From Bimastos eiseni (lineage: Eukaryota; Annelida; Clitellata; Crassiclitellata; Lumbricidae): a DNA stretch of 64,000 nt. Location of the stretch: positions 23,916,304-23,980,303 of the forward strand of contig OY365810.1 of NCBI GenBank assembly GCA_959347315.1, written 5' to 3'. The translations under genes were made by a program, and so were the position numbers. The notes below the pieces were generated by a model. That model was not told the origin of the DNA and made no database searches. It saw only the letters and a list, made by a program, of their open reading frames with translations. Within the stretch, counting starts at the first letter, position 1, and every line of letters starts with the position of its first letter. This document shows, piece by piece, positions 35,951 through 48,755 of this stretch.

Positions 35951-37384
35951 AATAATAGACGGTTGAATTTGATGTTCCACTTGAACTGACCCACCAACTT
36001 AATAAATCTTGAGGATACGATTTGTTTATTCAATATTCACCGGCCTCACGTGAGTTTTCTATCACATCCGTCATGTGGCCTGCAATTGCGTCTATTTTAA
36101 AAGTAGACCTAATTGCTTAAATGCAATTAGACCCATACATATAGTCTCCTGTCTGCTGGTCTCTAGTATCCATCGTGCATTCAACGTCGGCTTAAAAATT
36201 ACAATAATAATTGTTTTAGGACTTTAGGATCAATGCAGATCATGTGAAGGTAGACAAAATAAGTTGGATCATTCTGGAATGACAGCAGAAAAACTCCAAA
36301 AATGTCCACTATTTTGGTCATAAATTTTGTTTGAAGACCCTTTTTTAGACTATCAAGTCCTTTTTCGTCCCAAAATAAAACCATTGCTCAAATTCTTTTG
36401 GGTATTTCGTTTCAGTACTTTACTTTTATTAACTTTTGCAGCAATTTCTTCATCCATCTGAAACTCTATATTCTTTCTTCGGAGAAAATCTTTTTTCTGA
36501 ATCTTGCCATTGTAGGTCTATAGGGCCTACATAAATTTTCATGACTGTCGCTTTCTAGTGAGCTGGTACTTTATTGTACAGCTAACGGTTTCTATCGTTT
36601 GTGTTAGTCCAGAATGATCCAGTACTAGAAGCGCATGTTTTAAAGTCAAGCATCCTCAAAAACTTGACAGCGCCTTCAGAGCCATTACTTTTCAGCAGGT
36701 TATCAAAATGACTAGATTGAAGCATTCAGCTTGAAAGTTGTTAAAGAAATTCACAGAGAGAGAGGTCAAAATACTCTTCAAATTATACATATATCTATAT
36801 TTATATATATATATGCATTTCTTATGTCATGCAGTTGTACCCGTACAGTCGTACTTTTATCACAGCAGTTTTCCTCTATAATTATATCCCAATGACACAT
36901 GTGACATGTCGTTTAGAGGCTCGTAACTGCTCTGCCCAGGCGTTGGCGCCCACAGGATTTTTGTAAGGGAGGCGTCTGCCACGGCAGAGATAATTTGTTG
37001 CGCTGCAGCCAAAACAACGTCATATTTATATGCACATATACAATATACCTGACAAAAAAATTTCATATTATATATATATATAATTTTAATATAAATATAT
37101 ATATATTAGGTTCGGAACGGCCTTTCTCTGGGTTTACGTCTGTTCCATAAATCGCGTTATGGTACTTTTTATGACACAAGCGGAGACTTGTCTCTGGGTT
37201 TGGGGGGACTGGTCGACAAAATTTGGGCTGGGGGACAGGTCGCAAAATTTTTAATTTTTAAACACATGGATGTGGCAAAAAAGGATGAACAGTGGAAATC
37301 TTAGAGAGAACGTCCACTCCTGACTCCTCTAAGTTTACGCCCCTGAATTTATAAATGCTGAGCTGTCCCAAAACAGTATAAAAC
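35951..37384. other. Intergenic, no gene seen; possible hAT-like end at right
   Basis: No coding signal. A segment from about 36938 (CAGGCGTTGGCGCCCACAGG) to 37345 (AAGTTTACGCCCCTG) has hAT-style ends but no visible target-site duplication, so this is only a weak candidate. (TA)n runs occur near 36790 and 37075-37105. Confidence 0.3.
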
Positions 37385-37506
37385 CTTTCATCAATCCAGC
37401 TTCTACTTAAACATGATTGTTTTCATCGATCCATGCTTCCACTTATCACTTAAACATGACCCTGTTCGTCAATTCAGCTTCCACTGAAGCACAATCCTTT
37501 TCGTCA
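37385..37506. repeat. 35-bp minisatellite, left part
   Basis: Degenerate copies of a 35-bp unit containing TTTTCATCAATCCAGCTTCT and ACTTAAGCATGAT. The array is cut by the hAT element at 37515 and resumes at 38921. Confidence 0.85.
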
Positions 37507-37514
37507 GTCCAGCT

Positions 37515-38920
37515 CAGAGGCGTAGCTAGGGTATTTTGCGCCCGGGAACAAACTACAGAATTGGCGCCCATTTGGGGCCGTCCAAAAATGACGTCACTCG
37601 CCGATATATGACGAGGGTAGGAAATGTGACGTCAAATCATCAAATAAAACATAAAAATTCGCAGCTATATTAAATACTTTTACTCAATTAAACAGGTTCC
37701 GCTTAATTAACAGTAACTTTTTATCACAATTTCGCAACAATAATTGTGATTATTGCATTCGTTATTTTGAATTGTTTACTTTTGCACTCGATGTCAATTT
37801 TGTGGTTTTGGAAGTGAGGAGGCCATTCTGTTATGCACCAGCAGGAATCAATTGTTTGGGAAGAGCACAACAAACCACAGAAAGTTGATGCACGTGAGCA
37901 ACGTGTACTAATGGTGGTGAACAAAGTAAATGGAGAGAGTGCAGATTGAATACAGAAGAGCTATATCTGAATGGAATATCCATTGAACAGGATTATGAGA
38001 TCCAAACCCTCCATATTTATTCCACGATGGGGCATTTTGTTTTCCCGTGGGAGGATGGAGAAGTATAAAGTTTGGATTATTTAAAGTTATTATTTTCAAG
38101 CATTTTTATGCATCCTGTGGAATGCGTAATGAATGTAATAATTCTGCTTTCTCCATTTTTCATCGTTCTACGAAATAGTTTTAATTATTCTTATAGTTAT
38201 AATTGCCTTATTTTAAAATTATAAGAAAACGTGCATCTGACATTCTGAACATCAGTTTTTTTCAGTTAATGCAGAGTTTTGTGACGTCATATTTAAGGGA
38301 GTTATGACGTTCGTCACGACTTATGACGAGGGGAGGGGGATCAAAATTGGTCACTAATTGTGTGACGTCATTTATGGACGGCCAATTTCTAATTTATTGC
38401 ACAATTTTCAAATATTATATTTAAAGGCTACATGTATTTATACATGACTGTCATATGCAGTCTATAAAATTAAGTTTCTTAATTTTGCTGTTCAATTTGA
38501 TCAACAACGTTATCAACATTTATCAACAGTTGATCGTTGAGACGATCTTGACTTGTTGAAGACCGCAAAAACAAAAAAATTAACTTCAATTTGCTGAGAG
38601 ACCGCTCACAGCATGCTATTGAAACAGCATTTTTTTAAAATTTGCAGTGAAATGCGTTCATTTGGAAATGGGTAATGAGTATTATGTCGCCCCTTACGGA
38701 CCCTTCGTGATCACTGATCAGTCGGACCCAAGAGCGCCAAAATCATGATAGACAACCTGTTTATAATCAGGATATTGAAGGGGCGACAAAATTTTATCTT
38801 ATTAACTTAATTGAGATGAATTAATTTGCATCAGAAAGCCAAAATAGTCCTCATTTTGGCGTCCCTCCAACTTGGCGTCCGGGGACAGATATCCCTCTGC
38901 CCCACCTAGCTACACCTCTG
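37515..38920. mobile_element. hAT-type element, 1406 bp, inserted in the 35-bp minisatellite
   Basis: Termini CAGAGGCGTAGCTAGG and (reverse complement) CAGAGGTGTAGCTAGG match at 15 of 16 bases. Exact 8-bp target duplications GTCCAGCT lie at 37507-37514 and 38921-38928, and that word is part of the minisatellite unit. No transposase frame is visible, so it is non-autonomous. Confidence 0.92.
37576..38384. mobile_element. Candidate nested TIR element inside the hAT element
   Basis: GCCGTCCAAAAATGACGTCAC at its left and the complement of GCCGTCCATAAATGACGTCAC at its right form inverted ends. Secondary inverted GTGACGTCA/TATGACGAGG blocks lie just inside. It could instead be part of the hAT element's own subterminal structure. 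Confidence 0.5.
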
Positions 38921-39160
38921 GTCCAGCTTCTACCTAAGCATGATTCTTTTCATCAATCCAACTCCCATTTAAACCGATTATTCTTTTAATCGCATCCAGC
39001 TCTTACTTGAGTATGAATCTTTTCATCACATTCAGCTTCTACTTAAGCGTGAATCTTTTCATCAATCCAGCCTATACTTAAGTCTGATTCTTGTCATCGA
39101 TGCAGCTTCCATTTAAGCATAAACTTCTCATCAATCCAGTTTCTGCTTGCTCCGTCTTAT
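38921..39160. repeat. 35-bp minisatellite, right part
   Basis: About six further degenerate units (CATCAATCCAGC, TACTTAAGC, ATGATTCTTTTC) continue the array of 37385-37506 after the hAT insertion. Confidence 0.85.
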
Positions 39161-40053
39161 TTTCATCGACGATTTAAGCTATAATTAGACATCCATTCAC
39201 GTCGAACCCACCAATTTGAAATGCATGCTAGGCCTACGCCAAAACACACGATATAGTCAACGAAATCATTAAATACGCTAAAATACAAGATATGAACAAT
39301 GAAATAATTAAATACACTGAAGTACAGTTTTACCGAAGTTAGAATATTACAGTCCAGTCAGTCATAAATTAATAGCCAAAACAAAACCTATAGTTCAAAA
39401 AAAGCCTAACTGGTAGCAGATTGGTTGATGCCCTGTGCATTATTATGGCGGTGCTATAGAAATTTTTTTAGTCAGAGTGATAGTCACAGTCAAATGACCG
39501 TGCGATTTCTTTCCCTCCAATTATTTGTAACTTTGTTGAATGGTTTTATCTTTCGAATTATTAACCTTCTAATGATTAGGGAATCTTGGTTGTGTTAGGC
39601 TTACATGCTCCTAAATGAGGTCTTTCAACCTTCCGCCCCAATAGTCTTGACGACGTTTTTCCACGTATCAGTAGAATCAGTAGAATCGTTGACGGGTCTT
39701 GTGCTTCAAGATAATTAATGCCATCGATAGCTATGCAGTATGTGATTTACAAAACCTGGGCTACAACATATACAGAATTTGAATTGTCAAATTTGAATGG
39801 ACTGAAAATCTGTCACATGTCGAGACGTCCCGAATAAAAATTGTATGAACCTAAGACCGGTTTATGTGCTAAATTACAGAGGATTACCGTGGGTGCGGGT
39901 GCCACTGAAAGCTGATCTGAAGTTTGCTTGACCCCCAAGATAATTTTTAAGAATTAACTGGCGGGGTTGAAAAGCGAGCTGGGGGTTGAATCCTCACAAA
40001 CCCCTTACAGTTCAATCTCTGCGCATATAATATATATATAATATAATCTATTA
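39161..40053. other. Intergenic, nothing recognised
   Basis: AT-rich sequence with no coding, RNA or repeat signal that I can support. Confidence 0.4.
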
Positions 40054-40540
40054 TAGGGCGGTACCGAATATTCGATTTGTATTCGTTTCGGAGCCGAAAA
40101 GTGAGCCAAATAGCTATTCGGTATTCGGCCGAATAGCAGCGGTCGGACTGAATACGAATCGTGGTCACGTGACTTCTGTGTCTGCACATGCGGCAATTAT
40201 TATAATGAGAGGATCGAAGTAACTCTCTACTGTCTCAGTCTGTCTGGACCACGATATTGCCGTGACAGCGGTATCATTTCTAAATTTATAGTTAAATTAG
40301 TTCAATTCCTATAGTTTAAACAGACTGCCAGAAGCATGCAAAAATTACATGCAGTTAACTGTTTACTTTTTGTTTATGTATTAAATTTGCTCAATTGAAA
40401 CTTTTGCTTACCTTTGACATTTTGAAATTTGTCGGAAAACCTATTTTATATACCGTTTGTATTCGTATTCGGCCGAATAGTTGGTCCAATTACTCGTATC
40501 AGGCAGATTAGTGAAAATCACCTATTCGATATAGTCCTAA
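40054..40540. mobile_element. Candidate ATTCG-rich non-autonomous DNA element
   Basis: The left end TAGGGCGGTACCGAATATTC faces a right end whose complement is TAGGACTATATCGAATAGGT. Many TATTCG/CGAATA words fill the subterminal parts (TATTCGGTATTCGGCCGAAT). This resembles hAT-like MITEs with ATTCG repeats. No clean target duplication because the flanks are (TA)-rich. Confidence 0.5.
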
Positions 40541-40606
40541 TATATATATATATAATATATATATATGTATATATATAATATATATATATGTATATATATA
40601 TATATG
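40541..40606. repeat. TA-rich microsatellite
   Basis: Interrupted (TA)n with ATATGTATATATA steps, directly right of the ATTCG-rich element. Confidence 0.9.
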
Positions 40607-43600
40607 ATATGTCTGCAATCTGGGTCGATACATTGCCCTTGAAACACCATATATATCACCGATTAAGTATGGGGTTTCCCACCCCCTCCAACACAGAAAC
40701 ATCACAACGGATTTTGACAAATCCCATAGGTCGCACATGCTGCTTCTGGGCGAGTCAATGAAGATCTCAAAAGCCACAACCACCCCAAAATAAAATGCAA
40801 CCCTGGCGTTTGACGTTATTGCCCGCGGTCGAATGCTGCTACCTTCACCACAATGCAGTAAAAAGCTAAGTCAGTGAGTTTTCCAGGGCGGGGACACGCG
40901 AACCTCTTTGCCCCATGCTGCGGGCGCCCATTTGCCTAGGGGCCCGGAATTTCTCTCGGCGGTCCTGCAGACAGTTTTTGAAATATTTTGAGGTCATTCT
41001 TTTGACACAAATAATATTTTTTGTCGTCTGGTATTATATAATCAATAAGGGTGAATCCCATATGAAATCGTGGGTTCTATATCGGCTGCGTTTGGGCATA
41101 CGTCGCTTTAGGAACTTCGTGTAGTTTCATGTCGAGTCTCAGTGGAATTGGATCTGTGCAAAACAGACACAAAAGCAACGACAGAACGCCCATTAAGCAA
41201 AGCAGACTTTTGAGTTTGTACCAATCTATTTAACGGAAAGGAAATAAATTTGCATGCGCCATATACGCATACTAATTGTCTGAATTGCTTCAATCCTAGT
41301 CGACTATGGCTATTATAAGCGGCAACTGACATTGTGTCAGGTTGGGCAATTATTAAAGACTATAGGCCTACGGAGTAGCCTACATGTCCGTGTATAATCC
41401 CAATCTCTACAAACCCATATTGTAAGCAAGTGTTTGGCATAATGACGAGACACTGCGCGAGGTACGGTTAGCACCAAATGTCTTTCTGATCATAAAAATT
41501 ACAGTTTTAATGCATGATCTGGGTTTCAATTTAGATGTAAACTAAAGGGCACACAGTTAAGTGAGTTAACCCTATGATGAACCTCAATTAACCTATATTA
41601 TGCTATCAAATTATTAACTGGTAATTGTTCGCTCATGTGAGGAATATAATCGGAGTTGAGGTCCGTAAGTTGACCGAGACGACTCATGCCAATAGCAGGT
41701 CACCTTATACCCCAAACAAAACCAGGCAGCAAGCACAGACACCTGGCTGGTATGCATTCTGTGGTGATGCCATTGCTGTTCCGAGTTCAAAAGTCACAAT
41801 ATGGATGTTGCGCTACTCAGAATCATGTTTGCCATATTATGATAACCTATGCTGTGCTGGTTACTCATGCTCGCGCGTGGGGAAAGGGGTGGGTGTCCTC
41901 AGAGTCTGTAGGAGATCATAGTTTGCGTCGGAGATGCAACCTGGCCAATAACAACGTCTCTGTCCCTCTCTCTACTCTTTCTGCTCTCTGTCATTGTCTC
42001 TCTGTCTTTCTCTCCTGCGCCTCTATGCCCCTTTCTATCTCTATGTGTTTCTGTCTGTCTGTATTTCTCAGACTTACTCTGTCTCTTCCTCTCTTTCACA
42101 ATAGTTGCACTTTAACGACACTGTGTGCTGACAAAGATCATTAGCGTCTCCCCCTCCCTTATCCAGGCTTGGGACTAGCACTGTCAGGGCGCAAACAGTG
42201 GCTGAATTAGTTGTATGGATTGTTGTATCCCGGCTTTATCGACAGCTTATGACAACAGAGGCTGTTGCCGTCGACAGAAATTTGCTAGGCATTTTAAAGC
42301 ACTTACTAGTTATGAATTAGTTTCTGTTGTTGATTTTTTAGCGACACCATATCGAAGATGATTTGGTGTCGCCCTCCTCCTTTCTCCAGGCTTGGGACTG
42401 GCACTGTCAACGTCCAAACAGGGACGGAGTTCAGTTTCCTCCTCGTATATTTTATAAATAGACGTCAAATGGAATTTAAAATGTGTGGGAGAGCATATTC
42501 GCCACAGATCACTTATCAGGCGGCGCCAATTTAATCTGGAGCATGGCATTTTTTCGACAGAAGTACTTTCTAAATTCACGCGTGGAGCATGGGGAGGGGT
42601 AACATTTTGGGTTGGCCAACCCTTAGGTTATCCTCGGCTGCTAAAGAGTATTCGTGCAAAATTTGGGAGCAATCGGCGGAGTTGATCAAAATTTCTTGGA
42701 AGTATTTAGAACGTCTGAGGGTTGTTAACTCTGTTTGCCTGTGCGTTTGCCTACTTCGGGCGATGTGATATTGCGCATTTGCGTGTCGGAGATTAACCAC
42801 GCCCACTTGAATAAATATGCATCAAGGTGAGAGTGCATCATACAAATGGTCCTCAGAGGAGCGATGACCTTCTAAATTCACGCCTGTTACCGTTTCGACG
42901 CATAAGGAAGTGGTCAGATTTTTGGATCGTGAACCTCCCTATGTTTTTCCTCGGGTGCAAAGAAGTATTCGTGCAAACTGTGGGATCAATCGCTACAATG
43001 GATCAAAAGTTTTTGTGGAACATAGTTACATTCACACCTTTCTTCTTTATAAATGTATAGATTATTACATTATTATATAGTTTGCAGTGTTACTGACTTT
43101 ATAACAATGCAGGAAAAATTTATATTACTTTTGCATTGTAAGTTTATGCTAACTGTATGTTGTCTATAAATCGATGGAAATTATATAGCGCTCCATCAAG
43201 GTCTGTAATGATTGCCTAATTGGCCTTCTAATAATTTTGCTCCACAAAGGTGACCACACCGGATGATTGACAATTAGGTGGAAAAGGAGAAATCTTCACA
43301 AGTTACATCAAGATGAAGCCACGACTAATGGGATGTTTTGGAGCATTTTGCTCGGATGTCGATAGGGTTCTATATCTCTTCGTTGAGCGAAGGAGGAGAA
43401 GAGCTTTGAACGTTTCATTTTACTCTGTACTGATATTTGGTATGCAACCATCATGCTGATCATAGCGCAGCTCAAGTAAAAACACGACAACTTATTCAAT
43501 GCTGATTCAATGTAATTATTTTTGCAAAACGGTCGCAAACCGACAACACTAAATGTAATTTGTTGGTAACAAATATCAAATTAGCAACAAGCAAACGACG

Positions 43601-44340
43601 TGAACGGAATGTTTGAGTTTCGGTGTTGATAGGATGGTAATTAGGCCTACTCTTTATTGACCGTGCAATGTATTCAAAATAAGGTTTCGGGGAATTCGAC
43701 ATATACTTATCGGCGGTGAGAAGATGAAAGCTCTGCACTCGTAGGGTTTACAGCATTCTATTCTACCGCAAGCCCTATGCAAAGGACTGCAGCGGCTTGC
43801 TTGTGACTCAGAATCATAGGCGTCGAGGCTATCGAAGCGTGGTTCGTTCTGTATCACCGCGGCTAACCTTCAACCAAAAACAGGCAATTTTACATTTCCT
43901 TTCCGATGAGAAACACAGTTGGTGTTAGGTCCATAAAATTGCCCCTCCAGCATGTTAGAAAGAAGACCTTTATTTCAATAGGCACTTGATGTACGTACTG
44001 AATCGGAATTATACTCCATATAAGCTTGCCAACTATGAACAACCCCATTCCGGGACATATCGCTGTTTCCACTATAAAGAATAGGTTTGCCAACACTGTG
44101 AACAAACAATTCCGGGACATTGGCCAGTTCATGCTCTTTGCCCATCTACTAATATACCGCTGTGCAGAAATTGGCAAAAGCTAAAACCGTAGATTGTTTA
44201 GACAGTCGGCAAAGTAGAGAGTGTAAACAGTGGCAGGGCATACAATAGGCTAAGTAGATTGCGCAACGTGGAGAATATGCATAAGTAGATAGCGTGAACA
44301 GTAAGTCAAGCAGACCGTCTAGCCAGGTATCCATCATTAA
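40607..44340. other. Intergenic with dispersed repeat copies
   Basis: No gene seen. Two copies of a dispersed family with TATCCAGGCTTGGGACT-type cores lie at about 42105-42190 and 42358-42425 (the second reads TCTCCAGGCTTGGGACTGGC). A CT-rich tract is at 41960-42100. A GCGCC module lies at about 43178-43215. A diverged direct duplication with TTCCGGGACAT occurs at about 44030-44120. Confidence 0.45.
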
Positions 44341-44795
44341 GGTCGCGCACAAAAGATCGCGCCTCAAAATATCGCGCACAAAACAGATCGCAGACTAATA
44401 AGATCGCGGCACAAAAGATCGCCAATCGCGGCAAATGTACATTGGTCCTTGGTTGATCGCCAAGCACCAGCGACCTGATATGGAAGCTGGATTGATGAAA
44501 AGAATAATGCAATAATGGAAGCTGGATTGATGGAAAGAATATTGCTTAAGAGAAGCTGGATTGATGAGATAATGCCGCATAAACGGAGGCGGGGTAAAGA
44601 GAAGGACGTGTAAGCAGAAGCTGGATTGACGAAAATAATTTTGCTTAAATAGAAGCTGGATCGGTGAAAATAAGGCTTCGAAATTGTTTGACATTAGCGA
44701 TGTGTTGGCCGTGATTTTGTGCCGCGGTCTTATTAGTCTGCGATCTTTTGTGTCGCGACCTTTTTTACGCGATATTTTGAGCCGCGATCTTTTGT
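44341..44795. mobile_element. Foldback element with GATCGCGG-repeat arms enclosing a 35-bp minisatellite
   Basis: The left arm (about 44341-44420) and right arm (about 44705-44795) are inverted copies built of ACAAAAGATCGCGGC, CTCAAAATATCGCG and GATCGCAGACTAATAAGA. Between them are about five units of the 35-bp minisatellite on the - strand (GAAGCTGGATTGATG, about 44479-44665). Confidence 0.75.
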
Positions 44796-45683
44796 TATTG
44801 ACGTAAACCGTGTAGACAGCAGGTCACAGTAAATATGCAAAAGAGGTCACAGGCTGAGTAGTTTGTTGCAAAGAGTTCATGCAATTTAGTCTCAATTTTT
44901 AGGAACCTATTTGCACAAAAAGGAAATATTATTCTTAAAATGCCAAATGTGTGTAATTCACAGAAAGGACCTTTCTGTCAATACTGATACTGGTCTAACT
45001 CTTTCCTTTTCGTTATCTACAACGGCACCAGATCGCAGTGATTGAAATTACCCAGATCGAGTAGGCTATAATCAAGATAAAAACCTTCCTGGATGCACCA
45101 AATAGTAGTTCTTTTTTGCCTCGACCAAATTCTTCTTTTCATACTCTTCAGCTATAATGTCACAAGAAACCGTTCATTCATTTGCATCCGTTACAAAATG
45201 GCGATTGATCGTAAAAACACAAAGGACTGTCTAATTAGTCAATCCAATTAGGTACTATTAGGCCAACCAATGCCATGAAGCGAAGTGTATCTGTCCAACG
45301 ACGATATAACCGAGGGCAAAGTAAACGATAAACTAGCAACCCTGTCGGAAGCATACACGACCTGATGATAGTTGGTGTTCTACAAGTGCAAGAAGGATCA
45401 TGTAAAAGGATGTTCTTGAAGGAAACTCTCACTGTCATGTGCTGTTTTGTTTTTCTGTTAAGGGGACTTCTGAAAATGCAGAGATAAATAGGTCTTAAAT
45501 GAATACATGCATTAAATCTCAACTTTAACATTGATTCTAAGAAATATTTATGTTAACAACTACCTTTAAGGGCAAAAAAGCGATTTCAAAGTTTGTGACA
45601 ATGATTTTCAATTGATTCTTGGTTTGAATGTTTAATATTTACATGATTAAAAGGTGTAACTTGATTTTTTGTTAAAAAAATGT

Positions 45684-46022
45684 TCACTTTAATAAACAAA
45701 AATTAAATAATTTTTTATTTTCCAAAACATTTCCAAAAAAGAATTTTTTTCTCGTGGCCCAACATCCAAATCTCATAATAATGCAATGTATAATGTCTGT
45801 GCAAAAATACATGCTTGTATCACAAAGCGTGCAATCACTGGCTATTTCGGATCTATGCCGCTGCAATACAGAGTAACTGCAAATACATTTGGATAACAAT
45901 TATAACTATTTAAACTAAAGAAACCATGTAGTAATTATATGCTTACATTTGGACACTTTGGCCGAATGCGCATATTCTGTCACTAAAATGCAGATCAGAA
46001 ACCAACAGCAAAGCATCTTCAT
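45684..46022 (-). CDS. Candidate small secreted Cys-containing protein (weak)
   Basis: The - strand from 46022 encodes MKMLCCWFLICILVTEYAHS then AKVSK, a convincing signal peptide, with a GTAAGC donor after 45947. Downstream, 45713-45850 is an open stretch with SDCTLCDTSMYFCTDIIHC and GCW, in a frame bounded by CAG acceptors near 45872 and 45889. The canonical donor (phase 1) does not join this frame; only a poor GTGTCC donor (phase 0) would. A real gene would therefore need another exon or different splicing. No homologue recognised. It could be chance. Confidence 0.25.
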
Positions 46023-46738
46023 CTTCACGTTTGAAACAAACCAGTTTTCTTGCTGAAATATCGACAATCACCAGGTAGCTATATTTCTAGGAGCATCTTC
46101 GCGTCTAAACTTTAATTGCAAAATGTATGCGGCATAATGCGGGAAAGGTTGTTCTTCGACATGTCTGCTAGTTAATTAAATTCTTCATGATGCTTCGTAC
46201 AGTTTTTTCCGACTAGTCGGCAATTATAGCCGACCACAAATGGGCCTGAATGTTTCATCAGCTTCTAATTTCATTCATTTTATACATCTACTTTTGAACG
46301 TCTTCAAAAAACCATAAAAAATTATTTCTGCTACTTACCCATCATCTATTATATCTGTTTGGTTGACATTTTGTAAGTGTCTGATTGTTACTAGCCACCA
46401 TCAAAAAAAATTTCAACATTGCTTGATACTGTTTGACAGTCCGTAGCTACCTGGAGAGAATCCCAAATCTACCCATTCACCTTTCATACTTAGTTTTTTT
46501 TAGCATAGGAATATAAATACGTTTGAGAATCAGATACGGGGATTACCTTTGGAGATTTTAAAATGGCGTCCGAAGGTAACAATGTCAATATTTAGTCCAG
46601 TAGACACATATTTAAAAATAGCGCTCAGATATCTTCGATCCATTTTCAATTTTCCAAATCCATGAACCGATAATTAAGAAGCTCATGATTTCTTAGTAGA
46701 CAACCGCATACTATAGCTTAGTCACGGCTACAAACATG

Positions 46739-47039
46739 TTGGTTTTTTGGTTATTTGGTTTTTTGCTTTGTTTTTTTACAAAAACCAAAAGATACGAAAA
46801 TGGAGATTTTTGGTTTTTTTGAAACATTTTTATTCATTTTACTAATATTACAATTATATTACTAATTGCGTGTTATTCAGTTCGGAATCAAGCTAAATAT
46901 GATTATAAAAATGAGTTGGAGATTTTATCATGCTGCGTTTGATGCTTTTATAACGAAACTGTTGTGACAAAATGCACAGGAAAAATGAAAACCAAAGAAC
47001 CAAATAAAGCCAAAATAAACAAAAAAACAAAAAACCAAC
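46739..47039. repeat. Imperfect inverted repeat of TTGGTTTTTT-type sequence
   Basis: TTGGTTTTTTGGTTATTTGG at the left faces AACCAAAGAACCAAATAAAG and CAAAAAACCAA at the right, separated by about 210 bp. Could be a foldback MITE or low-complexity drift. Confidence 0.4.
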
Positions 47040-47863
47040 TTCTGATTTAAAAATCTTGGTTTTGCACCTCTGAGCTTACTCGTAAATAATTTGCACATCT
47101 GTGAAGAATAGAAGAGAAATTTTTTTACCAACTGAAGCCGATTCACCTCGTAAGCTTGCAAGCAACACTTCGATGTTGAAACTCTCCCGTTGGAGTCTTT
47201 TATAGGAAGAAATCCGTATATGATTATGCCACGTATGGTCATGTGACTAACACGTGTTCGTGGGATGATTGTCGTCAATCACTTTGACAAGAATGCAGAA
47301 TAAAGATATTATCAATAAGTTTAACGACTTTGTTTATTTAATTTGACACTCTACTATATATTAGACACTTCTTTCTTTTGTTCAGTTTGAAACAGAAGAC
47401 AATGATTCAAGTTGACATTTCAAATACAATTCCCTGGAAAAATTGAGTTGTACGAAATCATTGCTATATCTGCCCATACATACACGTAGGTTGGAAGCTA
47501 TCGTCTAAGGTTTATAGAACACTCGCAGCAACTACAGCACACAAACAAACAATGGCTGTGTTTACACGGTGATTGGTTTCAATATTATTAAATTCAAGCT
47601 TTTATAGATACACGTTGTATTGGCCACAAGTTTGACAGCATGGTAACTGCATATTATGTGGTTTATCAGAGTATCCGCAAATGAAGACCGGTAAAGCCCA
47701 AGGCTAAGAGCGGATAGAGGCAGAGCATCTAGTATATATACGTGTTCATCCCAGACTGCGTGTGCTTCCATTAACCACGCAAAACACAGTAAGTGCGACG
47801 TTAATTGAGGCATCTCCTTGAGTTCAAATCTCGTTAACTCTTTAAAATGTGTAACGTTGTATG

Positions 47864-47925
47864 ACACCCGCTTGCTAAAGTTTAGCAAGCGGGTGTTATT
47901 ATTATCATTATTATTATTATTTTAA
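47864..47925. repeat. Perfect 16-bp hairpin followed by ATT microsatellite
   Basis: ACACCCGCTTGCTAAA, one G, then the exact complement TTTAGCAAGCGGGTGT (47864-47896), followed at once by TATTATTATCATTATTATTA. A stem-loop next to a simple repeat recalls Helitron/Helentron 3' ends, but no terminal CTRR or 5' end was identified. Confidence 0.8.
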
Positions 47926-48029
47926 GATTATCTAAGTGTTAAAATCGTTGTCCGGATGGTCAAGCCTCGTCTTCTGGGATTGAGGAAAAGGTGCTCTGGA
48001 AGGCCACAAGATTGTAGCGTTGAATAGGC

Positions 48030-48615
48030 CTACAGGTTGATAAACGCTAGAAAATAAGCCTCGCGCTTATCGCCGCTAATGGCGGAGATACGAGCCTTAA
48101 TTGCGTTAATAAAATCAGTAGCGGAGGGGTTAAGCGGGCCCACGGTTTCAATGGCTATTGGCTGAAAACTATGCGTGGTCGGGAGCCCCGAATATACTTC
48201 AAGGTCTTGCGGCTCGCCGCCGGCACATAGGCCTACGCAGAACTGGCCTGGGGCGCTATGTAGGAGGTAGCACAGGTATGTGTACTATATCGTGGCGTCC
48301 CATGCTGTGTATTTCCCACCCGACCAGGAAATCAGAGTTGCATCGTCGGGTCTTTTACCGTTCGACCTGAAGAGTCCGGCCGGCCGGCTCCTTTATGCTT
48401 GGTGTTTCGGCCGTCAGGAGGGCCCGCCAGAAAATGTCGTTGACAGCCTGGTGACGCAAGGAGCGGACCTCCATCAGGACGCCCCTCGCGGCCCCTGAAG
48501 GCGTCTAGAGGCACATCCACTTCTATCTGGATGGCGGATTGCATGTCGAGGGTCGATGTGGCTGAGGATAAATAGACAGAGGAAGCCAGCGAAACGACCC
48601 TGCGAACACCTAGTC
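48030..48615 (-). mobile_element. LINE relic (RT C-terminal part), frame-broken
   Basis: Reading the - strand gives LGVRRVVSLASSVYLSSATS at about 48520-48615. After a frameshift come RHQAVNDIFWRALLTAETPS, KEPAGLFRSNGKRPD and ISWSGGKYTAWDAT, then LPTTHSFQPIAIETVGPLN to about 48045. I recognise this as the tail of a LINE polyprotein type common in marine invertebrates. One stop and at least one frameshift make it dead. Confidence 0.8.
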
Positions 48616-48659
48616 CGCCGTCATCGCCGTCGTCGTCGCCGACGCCTCCACCACCGCCG

Positions 48660-48710
48660 CCACCGCCCCTACACTCATCATCATCATCACCACCACCATC
48701 AAACCACCAC

Positions 48711-48755
<45 letters not shown>

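Noticed and set aside
35614..35989. Gln/Ser-rich frames (SQSVSQSV)
   Set aside because: Translation of the CAGT/CAAT tetranucleotide array.
37385..39160. Possible CRISPR-like array of regular repeats
   Set aside because: Repeats are directly adjacent without unique spacers and the context is a eukaryotic genome; it is a minisatellite.
41686..42144. Open frame of 152 codons on the + strand
   Set aside because: Its second half is a CT-rich tract and a dispersed repeat; codon pattern is compositional.
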